From Brevibacillus panacihumi W25 (GTDB lineage Bacteria; Bacillota; Bacilli; Brevibacillales; Brevibacillaceae): a stretch of DNA of 64,000 bases. Under the pieces are notes generated by a model. It had not been told where the DNA came from, ran no database searches, and was given only the letters and a program-made list of their open reading frames with translations. Shown piece by piece: positions 38,733-46,338 of the stretch (its first letter is position 1; every line of letters starts with the position of its first letter). The position numbers were made by a program, and so were the translations under genes. The stretch lies in the NCBI RefSeq assembly GCF_000503775.1, contig NZ_KI629782.1:806001-870000 (forward strand), given 5' to 3'.

Positions 38733-39689
38733 CTACAATGACATCCGGTACAACGCTTTATTCTCCAGCCCTCGGACCGGCTGTGTCCACAACTCCTTGT
38801 CCGAAGTGGCGCTTAGTGCGTCCTCCGCCATCTGGAGTTTGGCATCCAGTGCGTCAATATAGTGCAATGCTACCGCTTCTGCCGTTTGCGGCTGCACCGG
38901 GCTTCCCCATTCCCCAAGGTTATGGTGCGAGAGAATAAGGTGCTGCAATCCGATCACTTGTTGCGAATCGAGTGGAAGTTCCAGCCGCAAAGCCGCTTCT
39001 GTGATCCAACTAGCCGCCATGGCAATATGACCGATCAACTTTCCCTGAGTGCTATAATCTGTCACGACCCCAAGCTGAGCGATCATTTCCTCTGGCTTCG
39101 CGATATCATGCAGGATAATCCCGGCTTTGATCATGTCCGCATTTAGAAATGGCCGCTGCTTGCAAAGGAACTCTCCGATCTCCAGCATACGAACGATATG
39201 ATAGGCCAAGCCTGCGAAGTAAGCATGATGGTGCATTTTGGCCGCCGGATAATGAGCTAATTTCTCTCTCACCTTATCGACGCAAAAGCTTACTATATCG
39301 CGAATCGCCGGATCCGAAATACTCTCGATGACTCTGCTTATGACCTCTAATAATTCCGCAGATCCAATTGGTGCAGCTCGAATAAAATCGGTTAGGGACA
39401 CACCGTCTTCGTCCCTTATATTGCGAATCCGGATGATCTTAACCTGCGGTTTTTCCCGATATAACTGAACGATTCCTTGAACCTTGACAAGCGTCATCGG
39501 AGAAAAATTGTCTCTTTCCGTTTCCTCCACATCCCAATACTTGGCGGGTAACTGTCCGCTGGCATCACACAGCACCAAATCGAAGTAATCCTTTGCCGGC
39601 GATGTGTTGGTCTGCTTCAGCTCCAGCTCTTTCAGCAAATAGAAGCCGACGAATTCATCATTCGTACTCAGATCTTTAATCAATGTCAT
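38733..39689 (-). CDS. YhaM-like 3'-5' exonuclease (OB fold + HD)
   Basis: About 318 residues from the ATG with SD GGGGGTG. The N-terminal OB-fold (about 15-95) is followed by an HD phosphohydrolase domain with MHHHAYFAGLAYHIVRM, IILHDIAKPEEM, LSHHNLGEWGSP and HYIDALDAK, the arrangement of YhaM/CBF1-type 3'-5' exoribonucleases that also degrade single-stranded DNA. An IS66 element inserted 20 bases upstream of the start codon has cut it off from its original promoter at 42.3 kb; expression now depends on the insertion sequence or read-through. Confidence 0.88.
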   Translation of the reverse strand: MTLIKDLSTNDEFVGFYLLKELELKQTNTSPAKDYFDLVLCDASGQLPAKYWDVEETERDNFSPMTLVKVQGIVQLYREKPQVKIIRIRNIRDEDGVSLTDFIRAAPIGSAELLEVISRVIESISDPAIRDIVSFCVDKVREKLAHYPAAKMHHHAYFAGLAYHIVRMLEIGEFLCKQRPFLNADMIKAGIILHDIAKPEEMIAQLGVVTDYSTQGKLIGHIAMAASWITEAALRLELPLDSQQVIGLQHLILSHHNLGEWGSPVQPQTAEAVALHYIDALDAKLQMAEDALSATSDKELWTQPVRGLENKALYRMSL

Positions 39690-39701
39690 TCTGTTCACCC
39701 C

Positions 39702-39709
39702 CATCTACA
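39702..39709. repeat. Target site duplication, left of IS66
   Basis: CATCTACA, identical to the eight bases directly after the right end of the element. Eight bases is the IS66-family length. Confidence 0.95.
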
Positions 39710-39816
39710 GTAAGCGTCTAATAAGACAGTGGATAGAAACCTCCCTAAAACTATAGGACAATCCTCTCAAGTAAAGTTTTTAAAGTAAAGTTGAAAAACT
39801 TGAAAGGGGTTTAGAG

Positions 39817-40179
39817 TTGGATACCAGGGAAGTCACTACCCAATATCGTTTCAACCAGTGGACTGAGATCGTCCGTAAATGCCGCAGTAGTGGCCAGACA
39901 GTCGCTGTGTGGTGTGCTGAGAATAACATCAAACCATCAAGCTATTATTATTGGTTAAGAAGGATCCGTAAAGCCGCCTGCGAAGCGCTTCCGTCACTTA
40001 GTGGAAACAATCCAATCGTTCCAGTACATATTCCAAACCACGCAGTTGAAACTTGCTCTTCGGATCAAGAATCATCGGATATTGTCTTGCGTTTTGGGGC
40101 TGTAACACTGGAGATTCGCAACCATGCATCAGCAACATTGATCGAAAACACCCTGAGGGCACTGCAACATGTTCGGTGA
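39817..40179 (+). CDS. tnpA: IS66 TnpA accessory protein
   Basis: About 120 residues, IS66 OrfA/TnpA type: an N-terminal helix-turn-helix (about 12-50, WTEIVRKCRSSGQTVAVWC ending before NNIKPSSYYYW) and a variable C-terminus. TTG start after GAAAGGGG. Overlaps tnpB by 11 bases. Confidence 0.9.
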   Translation: MDTREVTTQYRFNQWTEIVRKCRSSGQTVAVWCAENNIKPSSYYYWLRRIRKAACEALPSLSGNNPIVPVHIPNHAVETCSSDQESSDIVLRFGAVTLEIRNHASATLIENTLRALQHVR

Positions 40180-40525
40180 TATCTCGAAAGCAGATAAAAT
40201 CTATATTGCTTGTGGGTATACCGACATGCGAAAGTCCATTGATGGACTCGCCGCCATTGTCCAGCAGAACTATCAGTTGAACCCTTTCCAGAACAGTCTG
40301 TTTCTCTTTTGTGGTAGGCGACGTGATCGGTTGAAAGCACTCTGTTGGGAGGGAGATGGATTTGTTCTCCTTTACAAGCGATTGGAAAACGGAAGTTTTC
40401 AATGGCCAATGAATGCCGAAGCCGTTCGCTCTATCACCTACCAGGAATTTCGCTGGCTTCTCGAAGGCTTATCCATAGACCAACCGAAGGCCGTGAAAAA
40501 GATCAATATTACCGCCTGTATGTAA
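40169..40525 (+). CDS. tnpB: IS66 TnpB (Orf2) accessory protein
   Basis: 118 residues, IS66 Orf2 family, recognised by YIACGYTDMRKSIDGLA, LFCGRRRDRLKALCWEGDGF and LLYKRLENG. Needed with TnpA and TnpC for transposition. Overlaps the end of tnpA. Confidence 0.95.
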   Translation: MFGDISKADKIYIACGYTDMRKSIDGLAAIVQQNYQLNPFQNSLFLFCGRRRDRLKALCWEGDGFVLLYKRLENGSFQWPMNAEAVRSITYQEFRWLLEGLSIDQPKAVKKINITACM

Positions 40526-40618
40526 CAACAAAAAATCCCGCAAATACGCATGGTTACTGGGCTTTTTCACACTTTTATGCTATAATGGGTAGAAGTAGAA
40601 AACGCTAAAGGAACGGGT

Positions 40619-42157
40619 ATGATGAGCGCTGCAGATCAGATAAAAACACTCGAAAAACGCATATCCGATTTGGAGCAGGAAAACAAACGTCTCCATGATT
40701 CCGTTGAATATCTGACGCGAAAGCTCTTCGGCAGAAGTACGGAGAAGACATCGTCCCTTTCTTTGGGGCAGATGTCTCTTTTTGATGAAGCAGAAACCCA
40801 ATCGGATCCGGTAGCAGCAGAGCCCGATCTCAAGCAGGTAGAGAATTACCGACGAAAGAAATTCAAAGGTCAGCGGAAGGAACTCCTGAAGGATATCCCA
40901 CACGACAAACGCCTCTGTACCCTGGTTAAAGAAGACCGCTTTTGTGAAACATGCAACACCGACCTTGTGTCGGTTGGCGAAGAGTTTGTCCGCACGGAAA
41001 TCGAGTTCATTCCAGCCCAGGTTAGGGTCATTGACTATTACCGTGAAACCTTTGAGTGCCGCACCTGTCGTAAGGATGGGAAACCCTACATGGAAAAATC
41101 ACCGATGCCTGATCCGGTGATTCAGCATTCCATGGCATCCGCCTCCACAGTCGCATGGGTGATGCATCAGAAGTTTGTCAACGCCCTTCCCCTTTACCGT
41201 CAGGAAAAGGAGTGGAAGTCACTAGGTGTGAACCTAAGTCGTGCCACCATGGCCAACTGGATACTGGCCGCATCCCGCGACTGGTTGATGCCATTGGTGA
41301 AGCTCATGCATCAGAAGCTCTTGCAAGAAAACTATTTGCATGCGGATGAAACCACCGTCCAAGTAATGAATGAAGAAGGACGGAAAAATACTACTGACTC
41401 CTACATGTGGGTATATAGCAGCGGCCAGCATGGCAAACACCCTATTCGAATCTTCGAGTATCAGCCTGGCAGAAGTGGCAAATACCCTCAGGAATTCCTA
41501 AAAGGGTTCAAAGGGTACCTTCATTCGGATGCATACGCGGGGTACAAAAAGATTACAGGTATCAAAAGGTGCCTTTGTTGGACGCATCTTCGGAGGAAAT
41601 TCGTTGATGCTCTTCCGAAAGATATACATCGGCCGGAAGCCACCCTTCCAAGCCAAGGCATTACATTCTGCAACAACCTCTTCGAGATTGAAAAGAAGCT
41701 CGTGAATCTCTCTAGCGAACAACGTAAATCGGAGCGTCTGAAACAGGAAAAACCCGTTTTAGAGGCTTTTTGGGCATGGATCGATTCTACCAGAGGGAAG
41801 GTACTACCCAAATCCAAACTAAGCGAGGCTTTGACTTATGCTCTGAACCATAAGGAAGAGTTTATGAATTATCTTGAGGATGGCAACTGCTCCATTTCGA
41901 ACAACCTTGCTGAAAATAGCATTCGTCCCTTTACCATCGGACGCAAAAATTGGCTTTTTAGCGGAAGCCCGAAAGGAGCTTCGGCGAGTGCAGCTGTTTA
42001 TAGCATCATCGAAAGTGCCAAGGCAAATGGCCTACATCCATACAAATATCTAAATTTTATCTTTAAAAACTTGCCGGGCGTACAGTTCGGACAGCATCCG
42101 GAATTTCTTGAGGATTACCTTCCGTGGAGTCCAGAAGTTCAAGAAGCCTGCAAATAG
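40619..42157 (+). CDS. tnpC: IS66 TnpC transposase
   Basis: DDE transposase of 512 residues. An N-terminal coiled coil (about 5-40), a zinc-binding segment (FCETCNTDL and FECRTCRK), and the catalytic core with HADETTVQV (first Asp), HSDAYAGYK (second Asp) and the C-terminal NNLAENSIRPF carrying the Glu are present. Full length and apparently active. Confidence 0.95.
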   Translation: MMSAADQIKTLEKRISDLEQENKRLHDSVEYLTRKLFGRSTEKTSSLSLGQMSLFDEAETQSDPVAAEPDLKQVENYRRKKFKGQRKELLKDIPHDKRLCTLVKEDRFCETCNTDLVSVGEEFVRTEIEFIPAQVRVIDYYRETFECRTCRKDGKPYMEKSPMPDPVIQHSMASASTVAWVMHQKFVNALPLYRQEKEWKSLGVNLSRATMANWILAASRDWLMPLVKLMHQKLLQENYLHADETTVQVMNEEGRKNTTDSYMWVYSSGQHGKHPIRIFEYQPGRSGKYPQEFLKGFKGYLHSDAYAGYKKITGIKRCLCWTHLRRKFVDALPKDIHRPEATLPSQGITFCNNLFEIEKKLVNLSSEQRKSERLKQEKPVLEAFWAWIDSTRGKVLPKSKLSEALTYALNHKEEFMNYLEDGNCSISNNLAENSIRPFTIGRKNWLFSGSPKGASASAAVYSIIESAKANGLHPYKYLNFIFKNLPGVQFGQHPEFLEDYLPWSPEVQEACK

Positions 42158-42234
42158 GGCAAAACTCAGAGAGCAGAACTCAGTTTACACGAGTTTCTGC
42201 TCTTTTTCTATCCACCGAGTTATTTGACGCTTAC

Positions 42235-42242
42235 CATCTACA
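42235..42242. repeat. Target site duplication, right of IS66
   Basis: CATCTACA, matching 39702-39709 exactly. Confidence 0.95.
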
Positions 42243-42286
42243 ACTCCAAAAACTCTGCCTCTGCCTCAGTGATCTAGTATATTTTT

Positions 42287-42334
42287 ATTTTATAGTTAAG
42301 TCATGACAACTTTTTGTCAGCGAATATATGTTCT
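42287..42334 (-). promoter_or_regulatory. Shared island promoter stranded by IS66 (native YhaM-like promoter)
   Basis: Minus strand: AGAACATATATTCGCTGACA, six bases, TGTCA, and -10 TAAAAT 16 bases after the start of TGTCA. Removing IS66 and one target copy places this -10 about 65 bases before the YhaM-like ATG, in the right orientation. TGACA and TGTCA are exact inverted arms. Confidence 0.75.
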
Positions 42335-42337
42335 GCA

Positions 42338-42367
42338 CAAAAAAAACGACCAGATCTAATCCGGTCG
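42338..42367 (-). terminator. Terminator of the zeta-kinase operon
   Basis: Stem CGACC / GGTCG extended by GAT / ATC, followed on the minus strand by eight T. Lies 45 bases after the last small gene. Confidence 0.8.
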
Positions 42368-42412
42368 CGTAGAATTCCTTATTCACATTGGGAGAAATGT
42401 AAAATTCAAGAT

Positions 42413-42592
42413 TTAATCATCTTCGGTTAGTAGTAATTCCCTTTTACAAACATCACACTGGACCTTGATAACCAATCCTAGACTTGTTGGTATAAATATG
42501 TACGCAAACTTTGCTCCCGTTACATCTTTGGGTTCACATTTATCCCAATTATTAATTTTGTTTTCCATAGATTTGCTAATTTCAAACTTCAT
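42413..42592 (-). CDS. Small protein after zeta-like kinase
   Basis: 59 residues from the ATG preceded by GGAG six bases upstream. Unrecognised. It contains a CDVC pair near the C-terminus and a short hydrophobic stretch (FAYIFIPTSLGLVI). Read from the same transcript as the kinase, starting 14 bases after its stop; possibly a third component of the module. Confidence 0.65.
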   Translation of the reverse strand: MKFEISKSMENKINNWDKCEPKDVTGAKFAYIFIPTSLGLVIKVQCDVCKRELLLTEDD

Positions 42593-42606
42593 ATGATTCT
42601 CCATAA

Positions 42607-43191
42607 TCAATGTAACTGATCCTTGATCTTATGCACCCATTTTGGAAGAGATTCGGCCTGATATTTTAAAATACTATGTTCAGCTTGCATAACGATTTTA
42701 CCGGAAACTTCGCTATTATCAATCACAATCAAATGATCAATGAGATGGATATGAGTTAGCAGATTTTGCATGGATGTGGTTTGTCTCCGAATGATGTCTT
42801 CAGTCGGTATATGATGTCCGCCGTTTCGAACTCTGGCGGCAACACGTTCGATATTGAGCCGAACATCATTTAGACCCACATAAAACATCATCACTTCAAA
42901 GCCGTTCGCCTTGGCTTCCCGTATCAGTCGTATCGCATTACCGCCGGCCAAAGTCGTTTCTACAGAAAAATCGCGTTTATGATGGATACAATCTCTCGCA
43001 AGTTTAATCGCTTCTTTGCCTGCGGATACTTTGCGGCGATCCGGATGGTCAGAATCAATGCCGCGAGCTAAAGCGTCGGGATCTATATTGACACTGATAC
43101 CAAGCCTGTCCACTATCAAATTGCGAATGGTGCTTTTGCCGCTGCCGTTATTGCCGGCGAATACAACCATCACTGTGGAGTACTCATTCAT
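42607..43191 (-). CDS. Zeta-toxin-like P-loop kinase
   Basis: 194 residues. Walker A VFAGNNGSGKST, the conserved VNIDPDALARG, and RDFSVETTLAGG (substrate-binding ETT region) are those of zeta toxins, which phosphorylate UDP-N-acetylglucosamine, and of related small kinases. The ATG overlaps the stop of a 59-residue upstream gene in an ATGA arrangement, as expected for an antitoxin-toxin pair. The upstream protein is shorter than classic epsilon antitoxin (about 90), so the exact family is open. Confidence 0.8.
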   Translation of the reverse strand: MNEYSTVMVVFAGNNGSGKSTIRNLIVDRLGISVNIDPDALARGIDSDHPDRRKVSAGKEAIKLARDCIHHKRDFSVETTLAGGNAIRLIREAKANGFEVMMFYVGLNDVRLNIERVAARVRNGGHHIPTEDIIRRQTTSMQNLLTHIHLIDHLIVIDNSEVSGKIVMQAEHSILKYQAESLPKWVHKIKDQLH

Positions 43192-43363
43192 GATGAACCC
43201 CAGGATTGTCGATTGGCTCGATCACACCGTTTGCATATTCTTTGACAATCTGGCCTTTTTCCGTTTGATAGACAATATAAGTTCCGTTCGCTTTTGCATC
43301 CAGTTTCGCGCGATCGCCCGTAAGTTTGATCAGTTTTTGCAAATCTTGAATACGATCCATCAT
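43184..43363 (-). CDS. Putative antitoxin of the zeta-like kinase
   Basis: 59 residues starting at a double ATG, beginning MMDRIQDLQKLIKLTGDRAK and ending IDNPGVHHE. Acidic and basic residues alternate and a short beta-rich segment follows (GTYIVYQTEKGQIVKEY). It overlaps the kinase start by eight bases, so the two are translationally coupled. A TATAAT -10 lies at 43398-43403. Similar short partners precede zeta-type kinases in other Bacillota; the antitoxin role is inferred from position. Confidence 0.75.
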   Translation of the reverse strand: MMDRIQDLQKLIKLTGDRAKLDAKANGTYIVYQTEKGQIVKEYANGVIEPIDNPGVHHE

Positions 43364-43510
43364 AGGTCACCATCCAACCCGACTTAATCTTGCCATTATT
43401 ATAACATACTCGTTTCAGATCAAAATTACAGGCCTCGCATACCAGTTTGTCCACCCACTCACAAAAATCAAGCTATGCTCAAACCGCGTTACTTCTTATT
43501 CCCATAAAGT

Positions 43511-45175
43511 TCAAAAACGAATCTTCCCCAGCTCCTCCCGGAAAGCCGGTCTTCGCGGAAATTTGGTTAACAATTTTTGTGTGACGGTGAACGCTTCTTT
43601 CCGTCCGCCAACCTGTTGAAGCATTCGAATGATCCGGCAAACATCGGCGTAATCTCGCCTGTCTCTGGATTGATCCGCCCGGAATTCGATATATGCCACG
43701 AAAAGCGCCTTCACCTCCTCCGGGTAATGCGGAAGCAATTGCTCATAGAACGATTCAATTCGGTAAGGTGCCTTGCGGACATGTTCCAAAAGCCGTGCGT
43801 ACATCTCCTCTTCCACCAGAATTTGGGTATACGTATGCTCTCCCCTCGGGCTCTGCTCTAATTGATCTAACATATCTTGCAAATACAAAGTCCATTCTCC
43901 CTCATCGGAAAATGTATCCTTCACAGAGCGATAATACGCATACTCTCCGTTCACAATCAGCTCCATCCCGAGTTTCCGCTGCTGTTCGACTTGTCCTGTG
44001 CGATGGTATGCCTCATACCGATATTTCTTCCAGCGATAGACGAGCCCCGGCAGCCCCTGATCTTGGGCTTCCCCGGCCTCCGCCAATCGAATCGCTTCCT
44101 CGGCATCGCCTTGCTCAAGCGCCGCTCGAATCGCAATCTCCCGAATTTCCGGGAAATGCAGATGTTTATACAAATAAGCTTTCGCCTGTTCTTCACCTGA
44201 ACGTTCCAAAATTTGACCATATCGGAGCACAGTTACCCGCTCGTCTGTGTACTCCCGCGACCAATTGCTTCCGGACGTATGACCCAGGAGCGAATCCGCC
44301 GCAGCATCCCATTGATGTTGCATCTGTTCCGACTCGATCAGCGCGCCCGCCGCCTCGAGGAGCGCGAGCTGCCAATCCGACCACCCGTCGTAATAAAGCT
44401 GGTGTGTCTCCTCCAACAACCGGCGGAAAATCTTCAAGCGTTCTTCCGCCGGAATATGATGGTGATCCTGAACCAGCTTGAAGATCGATTCCAGACAGCT
44501 TTCGATCACGATCCCGACTCCACCGTCCGAATCGTCGGCGGACTGCAATAATTCAATCATCTCTTCGATGATGCAAAACAGAATCGCCAGCCCGTGCAAC
44601 CATTCCTCTTCATCGAAGGCGGAGAGAGCCTTTTCAGCGACGATCTCCGCACCTTCCACCGCGCGGCTTACGTTCCGCCAAGACACAAAACCATGATCAT
44701 CCGAATATGTGTCAATGTAGGATCGAATCAACCGTCGGCAGGCGTCCAACTCCTGATCCGCGCCCCTTTTCGACAAGTGGAGTCTGATGCGCTCTTCCGC
44801 GGTATATGAATCCGATGCAATCGAGAGCAGCAATTCGATTAATTTCTCCTTGCTCTCTGCTTCCAACAGTTGCCGGAGAGACGGTTCCGGTGAAGATACC
44901 CCGTCTGCTTCTCTATTCTTAAGCTCGAGGAATACGGCGACTTGATGCTTGCATACCGGCCCGAAATCGTACGGACAATCGCATTCCGATTCCATTATGT
45001 TGTTCTCGTTGTCTAGCCTTACATAAACCTCATAATCCTCGTACCCGCGCACAACCGCAGTGTACTTTTCATCGGCAATGGACTTCAAGGAAATTACCCG
45101 TCCTTCGAACGCGTATTCCTTCCCTCTGTGTACAACTGCAGGATCTATGTATCTGGAAAAATCGGATAAATTCAA
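43511..45175 (-). CDS. SWIM zinc-finger protein
   Basis: About 554 residues from the TTG preceded by GGGGGTGG. The SWIM motif ECDCPYDFGPVCKHQVAVF (CxC...CxH) is at about residue 65-82; SWIM domains bind DNA or protein partners and often accompany SNF2 helicases. The rest is helical, TPR-like repeats rich in Leu, Glu and Tyr. The start overlaps the stop of a 64-residue gene (TTGA). Last gene of a coupled cluster with UPF0158 and pRiA4b ORF-3-like proteins. Function unknown. Confidence 0.85.
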   Translation of the reverse strand: MNLSDFSRYIDPAVVHRGKEYAFEGRVISLKSIADEKYTAVVRGYEDYEVYVRLDNENNIMESECDCPYDFGPVCKHQVAVFLELKNREADGVSSPEPSLRQLLEAESKEKLIELLLSIASDSYTAEERIRLHLSKRGADQELDACRRLIRSYIDTYSDDHGFVSWRNVSRAVEGAEIVAEKALSAFDEEEWLHGLAILFCIIEEMIELLQSADDSDGGVGIVIESCLESIFKLVQDHHHIPAEERLKIFRRLLEETHQLYYDGWSDWQLALLEAAGALIESEQMQHQWDAAADSLLGHTSGSNWSREYTDERVTVLRYGQILERSGEEQAKAYLYKHLHFPEIREIAIRAALEQGDAEEAIRLAEAGEAQDQGLPGLVYRWKKYRYEAYHRTGQVEQQRKLGMELIVNGEYAYYRSVKDTFSDEGEWTLYLQDMLDQLEQSPRGEHTYTQILVEEEMYARLLEHVRKAPYRIESFYEQLLPHYPEEVKALFVAYIEFRADQSRDRRDYADVCRIIRMLQQVGGRKEAFTVTQKLLTKFPRRPAFREELGKIRF

Positions 45176-45366
45176 GAGGACCACCCCCTTTGGATGCTTC
45201 TTTCCATCTTGGAATTCCAATAGTCGATGAACACCTGATAAGATCGCACCGTGGTGAAGAAGAAAATATGTTGATCTGCCGCAGCGTCGACATGTTCATC
45301 TTTTAGAAATGGTGACAGCGACACAGGTCGTATATCGGTTGCCATTTGGAAAATAATCCTGCTCAT
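45172..45366 (-). CDS. Small coupled protein upstream of SWIM gene
   Basis: 64 residues, beginning MSRIIFQMATDIRPVSLSPF, with aromatic-rich centre (HIFFFTTVRSYQVFIDYW). Unrecognised. Its ATG overlaps the stop of the preceding 105-residue gene (ATGA) and its stop overlaps the SWIM start (TTGA), which is strong evidence that it is translated. Confidence 0.65.
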   Translation of the reverse strand: MSRIIFQMATDIRPVSLSPFLKDEHVDAAADQHIFFFTTVRSYQVFIDYWNSKMERSIQRGWSS

Positions 45367-45680
45367 TTGTTGCTTTTATGCTTAAGGATGTATGTTTTAG
45401 CCAAGTGGTTTAGATGGCCAACAGCAATTGAATTGGGATCACTCGGGTCATGCTTCTTCTGCATGGCACGTTCAAATTCATCCATCATCTTTGCAAAATC
45501 GCATACATTCTGCTCAAGACCAAATAAGCGTTTCATGTCTCGATAGTGTCGAAAAAAGACTGCGTTAGCTTGATCATTGGGATAACCTAATTGTTGAAGT
45601 TCCAAAATGACCGCTTCCGCATACAGCTTAATCATCGTCTGTCTTGAAGCACGTTTCACCGGTATCCCCTGCCCAAACAT
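45363..45680 (-). CDS. Small helical protein of the SWIM cluster
   Basis: 105 residues or about 98 if a GTG with SD GGGGAT is used. Predicted largely helical (AEAVILELQQLGYPNDQANAV segment and FAKMMDEFERAMQKK). Not recognised. Follows the UPF0158 gene by seven bases and overlaps the next small gene by four. Confidence 0.7.
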   Translation of the reverse strand: MFGQGIPVKRASRQTMIKLYAEAVILELQQLGYPNDQANAVFFRHYRDMKRLFGLEQNVCDFAKMMDEFERAMQKKHDPSDPNSIAVGHLNHLAKTYILKHKSNK

Positions 45681-45687
45681 TTCTTTA

Positions 45688-46326
45688 TTACTCGAGAATC
45701 AACTTCACTTCAATGGATTCCAACCAATCCGAAACACGTTTGCGATTCTGCTCTTCAACAAACTGGTAATACCGCTCTAACTGCTCGCTGTCGGAAGATA
45801 ACGCATCCTTGAATCTTCGGAATATTTTCTTGCCGCCGCTCAATATGTGCATCAAAGTGGATTGCAGCTTTTTATCTTCAACCGTTTCCGCAAAATCAAC
45901 CATGTCGGTATATCCATCATCCGACTCCCGTTTCGGTAACCGAAAATAAATTTCATTAAAGCCTTCTTCAATGACCTCGCTTAATTCTTCGTCCTCTTCA
46001 TCCCGGTCAAACGTTCGCAACGTGACAACATCTCCAGTTTCGATATTCAGGAAGGACTCTATTCCTTCTACGTACATGTCGTATGCATCCACAATCTCCT
46101 GAAACTGCTGCTTGGTCAATTTCAATTCTTTCATAGGTTCTCCCTCAGCTACTATCGCTTTGATCAACTCGCCGCGTTGTTCCGCCTCATATTCCTCCCA
46201 CGTGGTTCCATACGGGAAGCCGCCATCCGTATATCCGGCGATAAAATAGAAATTCTCGTCTTGCTCCAACAGCCCCGTGAATTCCGCTTTCTGACCGGTC
46301 CGCTTATTTTTCTTCCTGCCGCGCAT
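45688..46326 (-). CDS. UPF0158 family protein
   Basis: 212 residues from the ATG with SD GGTGGGG. The C-terminal pattern YTDMVDFAETV, GGKKIFRRFKDAL and ERYYQFVEEQNRKRVSDWL is that of UPF0158, a family of unknown function seen in many Bacillota. The N-terminal segment (EFTGLLEQDENFYFIAGYTD) is an added region. Begins 12 bases after the pRiA4b-like gene. Confidence 0.8.
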   Translation of the reverse strand: MRGRKKNKRTGQKAEFTGLLEQDENFYFIAGYTDGGFPYGTTWEEYEAEQRGELIKAIVAEGEPMKELKLTKQQFQEIVDAYDMYVEGIESFLNIETGDVVTLRTFDRDEEDEELSEVIEEGFNEIYFRLPKRESDDGYTDMVDFAETVEDKKLQSTLMHILSGGKKIFRRFKDALSSDSEQLERYYQFVEEQNRKRVSDWLESIEVKLILE

Positions 46327-46338
46327 TAAGTTCCCCAC

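Larger units (their letters stand above)
39710..42234 (+). mobile_element. Complete IS66-family insertion sequence
   Basis: 2525-bp element with tnpA, tnpB and tnpC. Its ends are imperfect inverted repeats beginning GTAAGCGTCWAATAA and sharing GTGGATAGAAA further in (left 39710-39739, right 42205-42234). Both flanks carry CATCTACA. All three genes are intact and the duplications are exact, so insertion is recent. It separates the YhaM-like gene from a shared island promoter. Confidence 0.95.

Noticed and set aside
43188..43454. 88-codon ORF on the minus strand
   Set aside because: It is in a different frame from the 59-residue gene that overlaps the kinase start; its Cys/Arg-rich translation and lack of SD mark it as a shadow.
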